DNA of 64,000 nucleotides from Ancylobacter polymorphus (lineage in GTDB: Bacteria > Pseudomonadota > Alphaproteobacteria > Rhizobiales > Xanthobacteraceae). Shown one piece after another: positions 1-9,032 of the stretch (its first letter is position 1; every line of letters begins with the position of its first letter). Where the stretch lies: the NCBI RefSeq assembly GCF_030813495.1, contig NZ_JAUSUI010000011.1, forward strand, positions 1 to 64,000. The letters are read 5' to 3'. The translations under genes and the position numbers were made by a program. Below the pieces are notes generated by a model. It was given only the letters and a program-made list of their open reading frames with translations. It was not told where the DNA came from and did not search any database.

Positions 1-95
<95 letters not shown>

Positions 96-104
96 AGGCC
101 GCAC

Positions 105-172
105 AGGGCCGGCGCGCCGAGGGCCGGCGCGCAGCCCCCTCACCCCCAACCCTCTCCCCCGAGGGGAGAGGG
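105..172. repeat. 12-nt direct repeat and strong hairpin downstream of obgE
   Basis: The 12-mer AGGGCCGGCGCG occurs at 105-116 and again at 120-131. It is followed by a perfect 10-bp hairpin (150-159 pairing with 163-172, loop 160-162). The hairpin lies directly beyond the obgE stop codon, so it could end or protect that transcript, but no U-tract follows on the minus strand. C-rich hairpins of this look are common intergenic repeats in GC-rich proteobacteria. Confidence 0.5.
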
Positions 173-179
173 AGCGGCG

Positions 180-1223
<1,044 letters not shown>

Positions 1224-1279
1224 TCAACGTTGCGGACACCCACGGGGCGGGAGCCCTCCAAGACTAACAAAAGGCCGGC

Positions 1280-1951
1280 TCAATGCCGAACGGCTTCGAG
1301 CTCGTGCAACCGCGCCGGCTGGGTGGCACCCCAGGCACGCAGCGAGGTCCAAAGCCGCCGTTCCAGCCGGAAGCGATCGACCGGCACCGAGGCGCCGATC
1401 GCCCGCACCCGGGCCAGGCCGACGCCGGTCCACTGGAAGCCGCACTTCTCCAGCACGCCGCGCGAAGCCGGATTGACGACCCGGGCGGAGGCGGTGAGCG
1501 CCGTAAGCCGGCGGTCGCCGAAGGCGTGATCGATCAGCGCCCGCACGGCCTCGGTAGCGATCCCGTGGTCCCAATAGGGCTCGCCGAGCCAGTAGCCGAT
1601 TTCCGGCACGTCCTCTTCGCGGCGGTTGAAGCCGCACATGCCGACCGGAATGGCCGGCCCAAAGGCCGGCTGCCCCGGCAGGCGCAGCGCCGCTTCGTTC
1701 TTGAGGAAGATGGCGAAGGTCGCCGCTTCCGGTCCACCCGGCAGATTGGCCACGAAGGAGGCCGCGTCCGCCATGCCGTAGGGATGGGGGATGTTCGCCG
1801 TCATCTCCGCCACCTTTCGGTTGTCGGCGAGCTCGGCGATCCACGTCATGTCCTCGATCCGGGGCACGCGCAGCAGGAGGCGGCCGGTTTCGAGGACGGC
1901 GGTACTGCTCTCGACAAGAGGTGACCCGAGGGTCGCTTCGACAATGGTCAT
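1280..1951 (-). CDS. GNAT family N-acetyltransferase (RimJ/RimL-like)
   Basis: A 223-residue acetyltransferase of the GNAT superfamily, expected to move acetyl from acetyl-CoA to an amine, perhaps a protein N-terminus. The order of elements (LETGRLLLR, then IGYWLGEPYWDHGIATEA, then NPASRGVLEKCGF) matches RimJ/RimL-type enzymes. The frame stays open further upstream, but the start at 1951 fits where family similarity begins and leaves the hairpin region after rpmA outside the gene. A GNAT gene between rpmA and obgE is a recurring arrangement in Hyphomicrobiales. The substrate is unknown. Confidence 0.88.
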   Translation of the reverse strand: MTIVEATLGSPLVESSTAVLETGRLLLRVPRIEDMTWIAELADNRKVAEMTANIPHPYGMADAASFVANLPGGPEAATFAIFLKNEAALRLPGQPAFGPAIPVGMCGFNRREEDVPEIGYWLGEPYWDHGIATEAVRALIDHAFGDRRLTALTASARVVNPASRGVLEKCGFQWTGVGLARVRAIGASVPVDRFRLERRLWTSLRAWGATQPARLHELEAVRH

Positions 1952-1979
1952 CTGAGGGCTCCTGGGACCGGAACGACGA

Positions 1980-2078
1980 AGGGGAGGCGGTTTCCTCGCC
2001 TCCCCTGTCGGGTACCCCGGGTGTCCGTCACGGACGTTCGGGAAATCCTTCCGGTCGGGCGAGACCGGCGGGATTTCC
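1980..2078 (-). promoter_or_regulatory. Three consecutive stem-loops between rpmA and the GNAT gene
   Basis: Reading downstream from rpmA there are three inverted repeats. The first pairs 2041-2048 and 2051-2056 with 2063-2068 and 2071-2078, separated by a 2x2 internal loop. The second is a 5-bp stem at 2023-2035. The third is a perfect 10-bp stem (1980-1989 with 1997-2006). None is followed by a clear U-tract. They probably act as a processing, stabilising or attenuating element that sets ribosomal protein output apart from the downstream genes. Confidence 0.55.
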
Positions 2079-2095
2079 AAGAACCCTCACCGGCT

Positions 2096-2365
2096 TTATT
2101 CGGCGGCCTCGGCGGCCGGAATGACGGATACGTAAGTGCGGGAATTCGCTTTGGCTCGGAACTCGACTCGGCCGTCAATCAGCGCAAAGAGGGTATGGTC
2201 TTTGCCCATGCCGACATTGGTGCCGGGATGCCAGGTGGTGCCGCGCTGACGCACGATGATGTTGCCGGCCACGACCTTCTCGCTGCCGAACTTCTTCACG
2301 CCAAGACGGCGACCGGCCGAGTCGCGACCGTTGCGGGAGGAACCGCCTGCCTTCTTATGAGCCAT
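2096..2365 (-). CDS. rpmA: 50S ribosomal protein L27
   Basis: Ribosomal protein L27, which lies near the peptidyl-transferase centre. The 89-residue sequence begins [16 protein letters not shown] and carries the family core [19 protein letters not shown]. Length and sequence are typical of Alphaproteobacteria. It lies 29 bp downstream of rplU on the same strand, the standard pairing of these two genes. An RBS-like GGAGAG is visible just upstream of the start. Confidence 0.98.
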   Translation of the reverse strand: MAHKKAGGSSRNGRDSAGRRLGVKKFGSEKVVAGNIIVRQRGTTWHPGTNVGMGKDHTLFALIDGRVEFRAKANSRTYVSVIPAAEAAE

Positions 2366-2394
2366 GTTGCTCTCCTATTTCCTAGCTGGCGGTC

Positions 2395-2703
2395 TCAGGC
2401 GCCGGTAATCGAGGTCACGCGGACGACGGTGAAGTCCTGCCGGTGGCCGATCTTGCGACGCGAATTCTGACGACGACGCTTCTTGAAGGCAATGACCTTC
2501 GCGCCGCGGGTGTGCTTGACAACCTCAAGGGTCACGGAAGCGCCATCCACGAGGGGAGCGCCGACCTTCGGGCTGTCGCCGCCGAGCATGAGCACCGGCA
2601 GGGTCACGGAGGCGCCAGCCTCGGCTTCGATCTTGCCGACGGTGACGAGGGCATCGGGGGCAACGCGATACTGCTTGCCACCCGTCTTGATGACCGCGAA
2701 CAT
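2395..2703 (-). CDS. rplU: 50S ribosomal protein L21
   Basis: Ribosomal protein L21, a 23S rRNA-binding protein of the large subunit. The start at 2703 gives 102 residues beginning MFAVIKTGGKQYRV, the conserved N-terminus of the family. The C-terminal half has KKRRRQNSRRKIGHRQ, the usual basic RNA-binding stretch. The reading frame is open for 30 further codons upstream, but that extension has no family similarity. It is the first gene of the rplU-rpmA-GNAT-obgE string. Its promoter must lie in 2704-2977, where no clear motif stands out. Confidence 0.98.
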   Translation of the reverse strand: MFAVIKTGGKQYRVAPDALVTVGKIEAEAGASVTLPVLMLGGDSPKVGAPLVDGASVTLEVVKHTRGAKVIAFKKRRRQNSRRKIGHRQDFTVVRVTSITGA

Positions 2704-2977
2704 GTTTTGTCCTTTCGTTCGATGCCGGCCTCCGGCGTTGCCGCCTGGACCGGCTTCTTTCGGTCGGTTGAAGAAACGCAGGGGACACAGCATCCCACCA
2801 CGCAGGCGCGGTCCTTACAAAGCGAGCCCTCCGCTGTCAAGGAAAAGCGCCTCTCGCCGGGTGGCGACAGGCCTGCGTAGCCCTCCCGCCACAGTGTCCG
2901 GGAGCCCGCAGGCCAATGGCGCAACCAAGGCGGCGCGGCTATCGTGCGCGCCCCGCGCCCAGCCCGAGGATGCTTGC

Positions 2978-4216
2978 ATGACCGATGCCGCCGCCCCTTC
3001 GCCGTCCGCTCAGGCTCTCTGCGGCATCCGCGTGCTCGATCTGTCACGCGTCCTCGCCGGCCCGTGGGCGACGCAAGCCCTGGGTGATCTCGGCGCCGAG
3101 GTGATCAAGATCGAAAAGCCCGGTGAGGGCGACGACACGCGCGGCTGGGGCCCGCCCTGGCTGGCGGATGGTGAGGGCAACCCGACACGCGAGAGCGCCT
3201 ATTTTCTCGCCGCCAACCGCAACAAGCGCTCGGTGACCATCGACATGGCGCGACCCGAAGGCCAGGCGCTGATCCATGCTCTGGCGCGCGAGAGCGACGT
3301 GCTGGTCGAGAATTTCAAGGTCGGCGGCCTGAAGCGCTACGGCCTCGATTATGACAGCCTCGCCGCGCTGAACCCGCGCCTCATCTATTGCTCCATCACC
3401 GGCTTCGGTCAGGACGGGCCGGAGGCGGGACGGGCCGGCTACGACTTCATGATCCAGGGCATGTCCGGCCTGATGTCGGTGACCGGCAGCCCGGAGACCG
3501 AGCCGCAGAAGGTCGGCGTCGCCCTGGTCGACATCCTCACCGGCCTGAACGCCACCATCGCCATACTCGCGGCGCTGGAGCAGCGCCACCGGAGCGGGCG
3601 CGGGCAGAGGATCGACATCGCGTTGTTCGATGTTGCGGTGGCGAGCCTCGCCAACCAGGCGCTGAACTTCCTTGTCGGCGGCACCGCGCCGCGCCGGCTC
3701 GGCAACGCCCACCCGAACATCGTGCCCTATCAGGCGTTCGAGACGGCCGACGGCCACCTCATCCTTGCGGTCGGCAACGACGCGCAGTTCGCCCGCTTCT
3801 GCCGCCTCGCCGACCTCGCGGTACTGGCGCAGGACGCGCGCTACGCCACCAATCGCGAACGGGTGGCGCATCGCGACACCCTCGTGCCATTGATCGCGGA
3901 GGCGCTGAAACGGCAGAGCACGGCCGAATGGCTCGCCATGCTGGACACCGCCGGCATTCCCGCCGGGCCGATCAACACCATCGCCCAGGCCTTCGCCGAA
4001 CCGCAGGCGCTGGCGCGGGGGCTGGCGATGAACCTTCCCCACCCGCTCGGCGGCACCGCATCAGGGGTGCGCAGCCCGCTGCGGCTGGCGGATTCGCCGA
4101 TGGACGGCGCTACCGCCCCGCCCTGGCTCGGTCAACATACGGATGAGGTGCTCGCAACGCGGCTCGGCCTATCACCGGCCGAGCGGGAGGCGCTGCGAGC
4201 GTCCGGAATCATCTGA
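2978..4216 (+). CDS. Class III CoA-transferase (CaiB/BaiF family)
   Basis: Family III CoA-transferase of 412 residues that would move CoA between carboxylic acids through an aspartyl thioester. It has the N-terminal IRVLDLSRVLAGPWATQ and VENFKVGGLKRYGLDY, and keeps the family aspartate in GYDFMIQGMSGLM. Start 2978 is chosen because CGAGGA lies 7 nt upstream and similarity begins there; the frame is open for 165 further codons, but that stretch is antisense to rplU. It converges with an HMG-CoA-lyase-type gene and a second CoA-transferase, which suggests a short-chain branched dicarboxylate acyl-CoA pathway. The substrate is not determinable from sequence. Confidence 0.92.
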   Translation: MTDAAAPSPSAQALCGIRVLDLSRVLAGPWATQALGDLGAEVIKIEKPGEGDDTRGWGPPWLADGEGNPTRESAYFLAANRNKRSVTIDMARPEGQALIHALARESDVLVENFKVGGLKRYGLDYDSLAALNPRLIYCSITGFGQDGPEAGRAGYDFMIQGMSGLMSVTGSPETEPQKVGVALVDILTGLNATIAILAALEQRHRSGRGQRIDIALFDVAVASLANQALNFLVGGTAPRRLGNAHPNIVPYQAFETADGHLILAVGNDAQFARFCRLADLAVLAQDARYATNRERVAHRDTLVPLIAEALKRQSTAEWLAMLDTAGIPAGPINTIAQAFAEPQALARGLAMNLPHPLGGTASGVRSPLRLADSPMDGATAPPWLGQHTDEVLATRLGLSPAEREALRASGII

Positions 4217-4279
4217 TACCGGGCGCGGGCCTTCGGCCAGGGCCACCAATGTGGGGCGTGCCCATCATGGCGGGCTCTC

Positions 4280-5239
4280 CTACTGCGCCGCGCCAAGATG
4301 CGCCGGCACGGGATGAAGGTCACTGCTGCGGCCCGCCTTGGCCACCTGGCCGGGAATGTCGTGGCCCACCAGCGCCGGCAGGCTTCGCGCCAGCGCCAGC
4401 AGGGCAGCGAGGTCGACATCCGTCGCGACACCCATCTCGCCCAGCATATGGGCGAGGTCTTCGGTCGAGATGTTGCCGGTCGCCCCGGGCGCGAAGGGGC
4501 AGCCGCCAATGCCGCCAAGCGACGCATCGAAACGGTCCGCGCCCGCCTCCAACGCGCTCAGGACATTGGCGAGGCCCATGCCGCGCGTATTGTGAAAATG
4601 CAGCGTCAGCGGCACGCCGGGGAAGCGCGCGCGGAAGGCCGAGACCAGCGCGCCGACTTGACGGGGATTGGCCATGCCCGTGGTATCGGCCAGCGTCAGC
4701 GAATGCAGGCCCGCCTCGAGCAGGGCCTCCGAGAGGTCAAGCACCTTCTCGGAGGACTGCCACCCCTCGAACGGGCAGCCGAAGGCGGTGGCGATAGAAC
4801 CGTTGAGCGTCGCCCTGGTGCCAGCCGCCGCAGCGACGATGCGGCGGAAGCCCTCCAGCGACTGCGCCGGCGTCATCCGCATATTGGCGAGGTTGTGCGT
4901 TTCGCTCACGGAAAGCACGAGGTTCAGCTCGTCCATCCCCGCCTCCAGCGCCGCCTCCGCACCGCGTAGATTGGGCACCAGCGCGACATAGGTCACATCG
5001 GGCCTGCGGGTGATGGCACGCGCCACCTCGCGCGCATCGGCGAGGTTCGGCACCGCCTTGGGCGAGACGAAGGATGTCACCTCGATCTTGGCGACGCCGG
5101 TCTGGGACAGCGCGTCGATCAGGGCCACCTTATCCTCGGTCGGCAGGAAGCGCGGCTCGATCTGCAATCCGTCGCGGGTCACCACTTCCTGGAGGAAGAC
5201 GCGCGGCGGAAAGCCGGCGCTGCAAGCCGGGGCGTTCAC
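4280..5239 (-). CDS. Hydroxymethylglutaryl-CoA lyase family protein
   Basis: TIM-barrel lyase of the HMGL family, 319 residues. Family members split 3-hydroxy-3-methylglutaryl-CoA into acetyl-CoA and acetoacetate in leucine breakdown, or cleave related citramalyl-type CoA esters. Visible signatures are FLQEVVTRDGLQ (catalytic arginine region), LADTTGMANP, the metal-binding HFHNTRG and the active-site cysteine loop GGIGGCPFAPGATGN near residue 250. It sits upstream of the CoA-transferase gene at 5236 without a gap: this gene starts at 5239 and the neighbour ends transcription order differently, sharing 4 bases, so the two are co-transcribed with the CoA-transferase first. Exact substrate is uncertain. 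Confidence 0.9.
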   Translation of the reverse strand: MNAPACSAGFPPRVFLQEVVTRDGLQIEPRFLPTEDKVALIDALSQTGVAKIEVTSFVSPKAVPNLADAREVARAITRRPDVTYVALVPNLRGAEAALEAGMDELNLVLSVSETHNLANMRMTPAQSLEGFRRIVAAAAGTRATLNGSIATAFGCPFEGWQSSEKVLDLSEALLEAGLHSLTLADTTGMANPRQVGALVSAFRARFPGVPLTLHFHNTRGMGLANVLSALEAGADRFDASLGGIGGCPFAPGATGNISTEDLAHMLGEMGVATDVDLAALLALARSLPALVGHDIPGQVAKAGRSSDLHPVPAHLGAAQ

Positions 5240-6492
5240 GGCGCATCTCCGCCGACCTCAACGGGCTCCCCGGCCGCGGCCACGGCGCCGCTCGCGACCA
5301 GCGCGGCAATCTCCTCGGCCCCATAACCCAACGCCGCCAGAACCGGCGCGGTGTGTTCGCCAAGCCGAGGACCCAGCCAGTTGACCGCGCCGGGTGTGGC
5401 GGAAAGCTTGGGCACGATGCCGGGCATCTTCACCTTCAGCCCGTCCGGCAAGGTGGAAGGCAGGATCATGTCGCGGGCGAGATATTGCGGGTCGCTCACA
5501 ATGTCGGCGACCGAATAGATGCGCCCGTTCGGCACTTCGGCGCGGTCCAGCGCAGCGGTCACCTCATCGAGCGAGTGCCGGCGGGTCCAGGCGGTGATGG
5601 CGCCGTCGATCTCCTCGACATGGCGCACGCGCCCGTCATTGGAGGCGAGGCGCGGGTCGCCGGCGAGATCGTCGCGGCCGATCGCGCCCATCAGCCGGCG
5701 GAAGATGCCGTCGCCATTACCGGCGACGATGACATAGGTGCCTTCCTTGGTGGGGTAGGAATTCGACGGCGCGATGCCCGGCAGCGCGCCGCCCGAGCGG
5801 GAGCGCACGAAGTCGAAGACATCATATTCCGGGACGAGGCTCTCCATCATGTTGAAGACGCTTTCGAACAGCGACACGTCCACCACCTGCCCCGTGCCGC
5901 GCCCGGACTTGATGTGGAGCAGTGCCATCAGCGCCCCCATCACCGCGTGCAGCGCGGCCAGCGAGTCGCCGATGCTGATGCCGGTGCGGGCCGGCGGGCG
6001 GTCCGGCTCGCCTGTCGTGAAGCGCATGCCGCCCATCGCCTCGCCCACCGCCCCGAAGCCGGGCCGCTCGCGATAGGGCCCATCCTGGCCGAAGCCGGAG
6101 ATTCGCACCATGACGAGATTGGGGTTGATCGCCTTCAGCGCGTCCCAGCCGAGCCCCCAGCGCTCCAGCGTGCCCGGCCGGAAATTCTCGATCAGCACAT
6201 CCGCCTCGCGCACCAGGCGGCGCACCACCTCCTGCCCCTCGGGCAGGCGCATATTGATGGCGACGGACTTCTTGTTGCGCGACTGCAGGTACCACCACAG
6301 CGAGGTGCCCTCGTGCAGCTTGCGCCATTTGCGCAAGGGGTCGCCCTCACCCGGCGCCTCGACCTTGACCACCTCGGCGCCGAACTCCGCCATCAGCCGG
6401 GCGGCGAAGGGAGCGGCGATCAGATTGCCGAGCTCGATCACCCGGATACCGCTGAGCGGGCCCTCGGCGGGACCGGATTGCGACGCTTCCAT
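5236..6492 (-). CDS. Class III CoA-transferase (CaiB/BaiF family), GFG subfamily
   Basis: 418-residue CoA-transferase that precedes and overlaps the HMGL-type gene by 4 bp, so the acid it activates is probably the lyase substrate. N-terminal IRVIELGNLIAAPFAARL and ENFRPGTLERWGLG are typical. Where many members have GYD followed by Q, this protein reads GFGAVGEAMGGMRFTTG, so the usual catalytic aspartate is not at that place in a hand alignment. The following PPARTGISIGDSLAALHAV is a hallmark of a large subfamily that includes dicarboxylate CoA-transferases. A succinyl-CoA:dicarboxylate (HMG, glutarate or citramalate) transferase is a reasonable guess, not proven. Confidence 0.9.
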   Translation of the reverse strand: MEASQSGPAEGPLSGIRVIELGNLIAAPFAARLMAEFGAEVVKVEAPGEGDPLRKWRKLHEGTSLWWYLQSRNKKSVAINMRLPEGQEVVRRLVREADVLIENFRPGTLERWGLGWDALKAINPNLVMVRISGFGQDGPYRERPGFGAVGEAMGGMRFTTGEPDRPPARTGISIGDSLAALHAVMGALMALLHIKSGRGTGQVVDVSLFESVFNMMESLVPEYDVFDFVRSRSGGALPGIAPSNSYPTKEGTYVIVAGNGDGIFRRLMGAIGRDDLAGDPRLASNDGRVRHVEEIDGAITAWTRRHSLDEVTAALDRAEVPNGRIYSVADIVSDPQYLARDMILPSTLPDGLKVKMPGIVPKLSATPGAVNWLGPRLGEHTAPVLAALGYGAEEIAALVASGAVAAAGEPVEVGGDAP

Positions 6493-6616
6493 GTCAGGCG
6501 CTCCTCACACGTCGTTTTTTCGATCTATCGACCGAAAGGACGCGAGGGTCCACCCTTCCTCGACGTGAACCACCGATAGAAATGCCGGGCGGCATGGCGC
6601 CACCCGGCCTGGAGCG

Positions 6617-7294
6617 TCACGCCGGATCGTAAAGGCGCCGCTCGAACAGCGGCGTCCCGCGCAGCCCGCTAAGCGCCTTGGCGGCGGCGAGCACCGCGAG
6701 GTCAACCAGAGGTTCCACAATGATAACAAGCATATAGGCGGCACCGAAGGAAACGATCGACGACGCGTTTTCCACCGTGAATCCGTGGCCGTAAAAGGCC
6801 CAGAACGCCACCCAGGCCACGATTCCCGCCTGATAGGTGGTGGAAAGCGCCAGCGCCTGCCGGTACTTCAGCTCCACATAGGGCGTGTTCGGCGCGACCA
6901 GTCGGGTGGACAGTGAGGCCAGTGCGAACAGTGGGACCAGCAGCGTGGTGACGTTCATGCCGTATTGCGGCAGATCGAACGGCGCGAAGAAAACGCCCTG
7001 GATCGCCAGCCCCGCCGCCAGCCCGATCGCCGCCGGCGCCACGCCGAAGATGAGGAACAGCGTCGAGCCGAGGATGAGATGCACCTCGGACACGCCCACC
7101 GGATGATGCGGCAGCACTTCGAAGAAGCAGAAAACGAGCGCCGTGGTGGCGAGGCTGCGGGCCGCGAGCGAGACGAGGCCGCGCTGGGCCACCGCCTCGG
7201 CGGCGAGCTTCAGCGTATAGGCGCCCGCGCCGGCCGCCGTCACATAGCTGAGCCAGATCTTTCCTTCGGCCACCAGGCCGGGTTCGATATGCAT
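6617..7294 (-). CDS. cbiM: CbiM-type energy-coupling factor permease (cobalt uptake)
   Basis: Integral membrane substrate-binding component of an ECF-type metal transporter, 225 residues. The N-terminus MHIEPG is the CbiM/NikM signature, whose second residue histidine joins the metal site, and several hydrophobic segments follow. The start at 7294 is set by this signature and by AGGAGA just upstream. A cobalamin riboswitch precedes it, so the metal is very probably cobalt for B12. The energising CbiQ and CbiO and the small CbiN are not nearby; they may be encoded elsewhere, or the protein may work alone. Confidence 0.88.
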   Translation of the reverse strand: MHIEPGLVAEGKIWLSYVTAAGAGAYTLKLAAEAVAQRGLVSLAARSLATTALVFCFFEVLPHHPVGVSEVHLILGSTLFLIFGVAPAAIGLAAGLAIQGVFFAPFDLPQYGMNVTTLLVPLFALASLSTRLVAPNTPYVELKYRQALALSTTYQAGIVAWVAFWAFYGHGFTVENASSIVSFGAAYMLVIIVEPLVDLAVLAAAKALSGLRGTPLFERRLYDPA

Positions 7295-7307
7295 GATGTT
7301 CTCCTGT

Positions 7308-7325
7308 GCCGTCTCACCCGACGGC
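7308..7325 (-). promoter_or_regulatory. Hairpin at the ribosome binding site of cbiM
   Basis: A perfect 6-bp stem (GCCGTC at 7308-7313 with GACGGC at 7320-7325) with a 6-base loop lies between the riboswitch aptamer and the AGGAGA ribosome binding site. Its position suggests it is part of the expression platform, controlling translation start rather than termination, since no U-tract follows. Confidence 0.55.
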
Positions 7326-7339
7326 GCGCATGGGGTTCC

Positions 7340-7550
7340 TCCTCCTGGCCGGTCTCCTGACTCGCGGGTCACGGCATGCCTTCCGCCTTCCCGGACGGGC
7401 CCGAAGGCGCGTTCCAGTGGCTCGATGGAAGGCCGCTCGCCGCTCACAGTCGCGGGGGCGGTCGGGGCTTCGGGCGCGCAACCTTGCGGCGCAACGCCCT
7501 TCCCCGTTCCCGTTTCATCCGCGAGGGCTGGCCTCGCGGACACCATGAGG
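7340..7550 (-). ncRNA. Cobalamin (AdoCbl) riboswitch
   Basis: On the minus strand this leader contains, in order, the conserved pieces of the cobalamin aptamer: GGTG (near 7545), AAACGGGAA (near 7515), GCGACTGTGAGCGG (near 7445), GCCACTGG (near 7415), GGGAAGGC (near 7393) and the 3-prime GAGTCAGGAGACCGGCC (ending near 7345). All are in the expected order and spacing. It lies about 50 nt before cbiM, where B12 binding would repress cobalt uptake. Boundaries are approximate. Confidence 0.93.
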
Positions 7551-7591
7551 AATCGATGGGTGCATCGACCCGCGCATAGAACAGCGGGCGC

Positions 7592-8437
7592 TCACGGCGC
7601 GCAAGTCGCGGCGTTGGCGGAAGGCACAGGCCGGGAGGCCGGGCGCCCCGCCGGACGCCCCGCCGGACGCCCCTTGGCGGCATAGAGCGCCTCCACCTTG
7701 CGCGCGCCGACGGCGACGCGCGCGAGCGCGGCGGGGTCTTCAAGCACCAGCCGCCCCTCCCGGCCGAACGCGATCAGCCCCTCTTCGCGCAGGCGGCTCA
7801 TGCAGCGGCTCACCGTCTCCAGCGTGAGGCCGAGCCAGTCGGCGAGGTCGCCCCGGCCGAGATGCAGGGGAAAGCCGACCGCCGGCCCGCGCGCCGCGCC
7901 GGCCTGCGCGAACTGCGCCGCGAGGTCGAGCAGTGCCGCCGCCACGCGCTCGCCCGCGCTCTGCCGGCCGAGCCGCGTGACGTGGCCGAGCGCCCGCACC
8001 AGCAGCAGTTCCTGGTTTTCCGCCCGCAGCCGGCGGCAGAGCTCGGGAGGCGCCTCCACCGGCTCAAGCTCCGTGGGCGCCAGCGTCACCGCCGTTCCCT
8101 CCAGCCGGGCGAGCACCGCCGCATCGAGGAGACGGCCGGGACCGAGAATGTCGAGGATCTGCCGCCGCTCGGCATCGAGCTGGCGCATCAGCGCCAGGCA
8201 GCCCTTGCCCACCCGGTAGAGCGGGGCCGCGTCCGCCGCCGGGGCGGGAAGGCCGACGGTGAGGCCCGTCGCCCAGGAAAGCGCTGGGCTGGCGGCACGC
8301 GGGCCGGCAGGCGATGGCAGCGGCACCCCGACGCCGAACGACGCCGGCTCCAAGGCTGGAAGGGGGCTGATCGGCGGCGCACTGATCGGCAACGGGCCGA
8401 GGGGCCGGGAGTCGACGGGAAGCGGGCTCATATACAT
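7592..8437 (-). CDS. Crp/Fnr family transcriptional regulator (FixK-like)
   Basis: 281-residue regulator with an N-terminal low-complexity extension rich in proline (about 1-70), a degenerate effector-domain segment ending RRQILDILGPGRLLD, and a C-terminal winged helix-turn-helix GRGDLADWLGLTLETVSRCMSRL typical of Fnr/FixK proteins. The Fnr cysteine cluster for a 4Fe-4S centre is not evident, so direct oxygen sensing by that route is unlikely. Lying beside the cbb3 oxidase cluster, it probably controls microaerobic genes. The C-terminus is a repetitive GRPA tail encoded by 12-nt tandem repeats. The start is uncertain because of the low-complexity N-terminus. Confidence 0.85.
   Translation of the reverse strand: MYMSPLPVDSRPLGPLPISAPPISPLPALEPASFGVGVPLPSPAGPRAASPALSWATGLTVGLPAPAADAAPLYRVGKGCLALMRQLDAERRQILDILGPGRLLDAAVLARLEGTAVTLAPTELEPVEAPPELCRRLRAENQELLLVRALGHVTRLGRQSAGERVAAALLDLAAQFAQAGAARGPAVGFPLHLGRGDLADWLGLTLETVSRCMSRLREEGLIAFGREGRLVLEDPAALARVAVGARKVEALYAAKGRPAGRPAGRPASRPVPSANAATCAP
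7644..7673 (-). repeat. 12-nt tandem repeat inside the Crp/Fnr gene
   Basis: Two exact copies of CGCCCCGCCGGA (7644-7655 and 7656-7667) followed by a partial third. On the coding strand they encode the GRPAGRPAGRPA tail of the regulator. In-frame units of 12 nt can expand or contract by slippage without breaking the frame. Confidence 0.8.
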
Positions 8438-8491
8438 GGAGGCACTCCGGCAAGGGGCCGGAAGCCCCTCAGGCGGGCCGTTCCGGCAGCG

Positions 8492-8974
8492 TCACAGCAC
8501 TGGCAGGCGCCCGCCTGCCGCGAACAGGGCGGCACGGCCGGGCGCCGGCGGCCCGCGCGAGGAGAGGCGAGGAAGCGGGTCCGGCGTCGCGCGCCGGGCA
8601 TCGGGCGCGATCGCCTGCACCAGCCGGCGGAAGAAAGCGCGCCTGAACAGACCCTCCGCCGGCCCCGGAAGGGCAGCGATGGCCTGGAGGCGGCAGGCCT
8701 CGCAGCTGGGGCGGTGAAGGGCGGTGAGCGGCGTGCCGGCCTCGCCCGCCCCGGTGAGGCAGAGATCGGGCACCGTGCCATCGGGCAGCGTGTACTGGGC
8801 GAGGTCGATCCCCTGCCCGGCCGGGCCCGCCACCGGCGGGCGGTGCAGGGCGAGCGCCAGCATCAGCGCCAGCGCGCACAGCAGCCGCAACCCGATTCCG
8901 CCGCCGCGCGTGACCGAGGACCGCAGGGGCAGGCCGGCGATCAGGCGGTCAGGGCGGAGATTCGGCTGTGCCAT
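8492..8974 (-). CDS. Hypothetical protein with one membrane segment and CxxC
   Basis: Not recognised. The start at 8974 (MAQPNLRPDR) gives 160 residues with a basic N-terminus, one hydrophobic segment (LRLLCALALMLALAL) and an outside part containing RPSCEACRLQAIAALPG. This general layout recalls small DUF2946-type proteins found with metal or respiratory genes, but I cannot assign it firmly. It sits between the Crp/Fnr regulator and the palindromic element on the same strand as the fix cluster. A CxxC motif beside genes for a copper-containing oxidase makes a metal or redox role possible. Confidence 0.6.
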   Translation of the reverse strand: MAQPNLRPDRLIAGLPLRSSVTRGGGIGLRLLCALALMLALALHRPPVAGPAGQGIDLAQYTLPDGTVPDLCLTGAGEAGTPLTALHRPSCEACRLQAIAALPGPAEGLFRRAFFRRLVQAIAPDARRATPDPLPRLSSRGPPAPGRAALFAAGGRLPVL

Positions 8975-9032
8975 GGCGGCCCATGCGAGAGCAGAAGGCG
9001 CGACGGTACAGGCCCGGCGCGCAGGGCGAAGT

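Noticed and set aside
2483-2977. N-terminal extension of the first CoA-transferase
   Set aside because: The stretch is antisense to rplU, has no similarity to the family, and a good ribosome binding site precedes the ATG at 2978.
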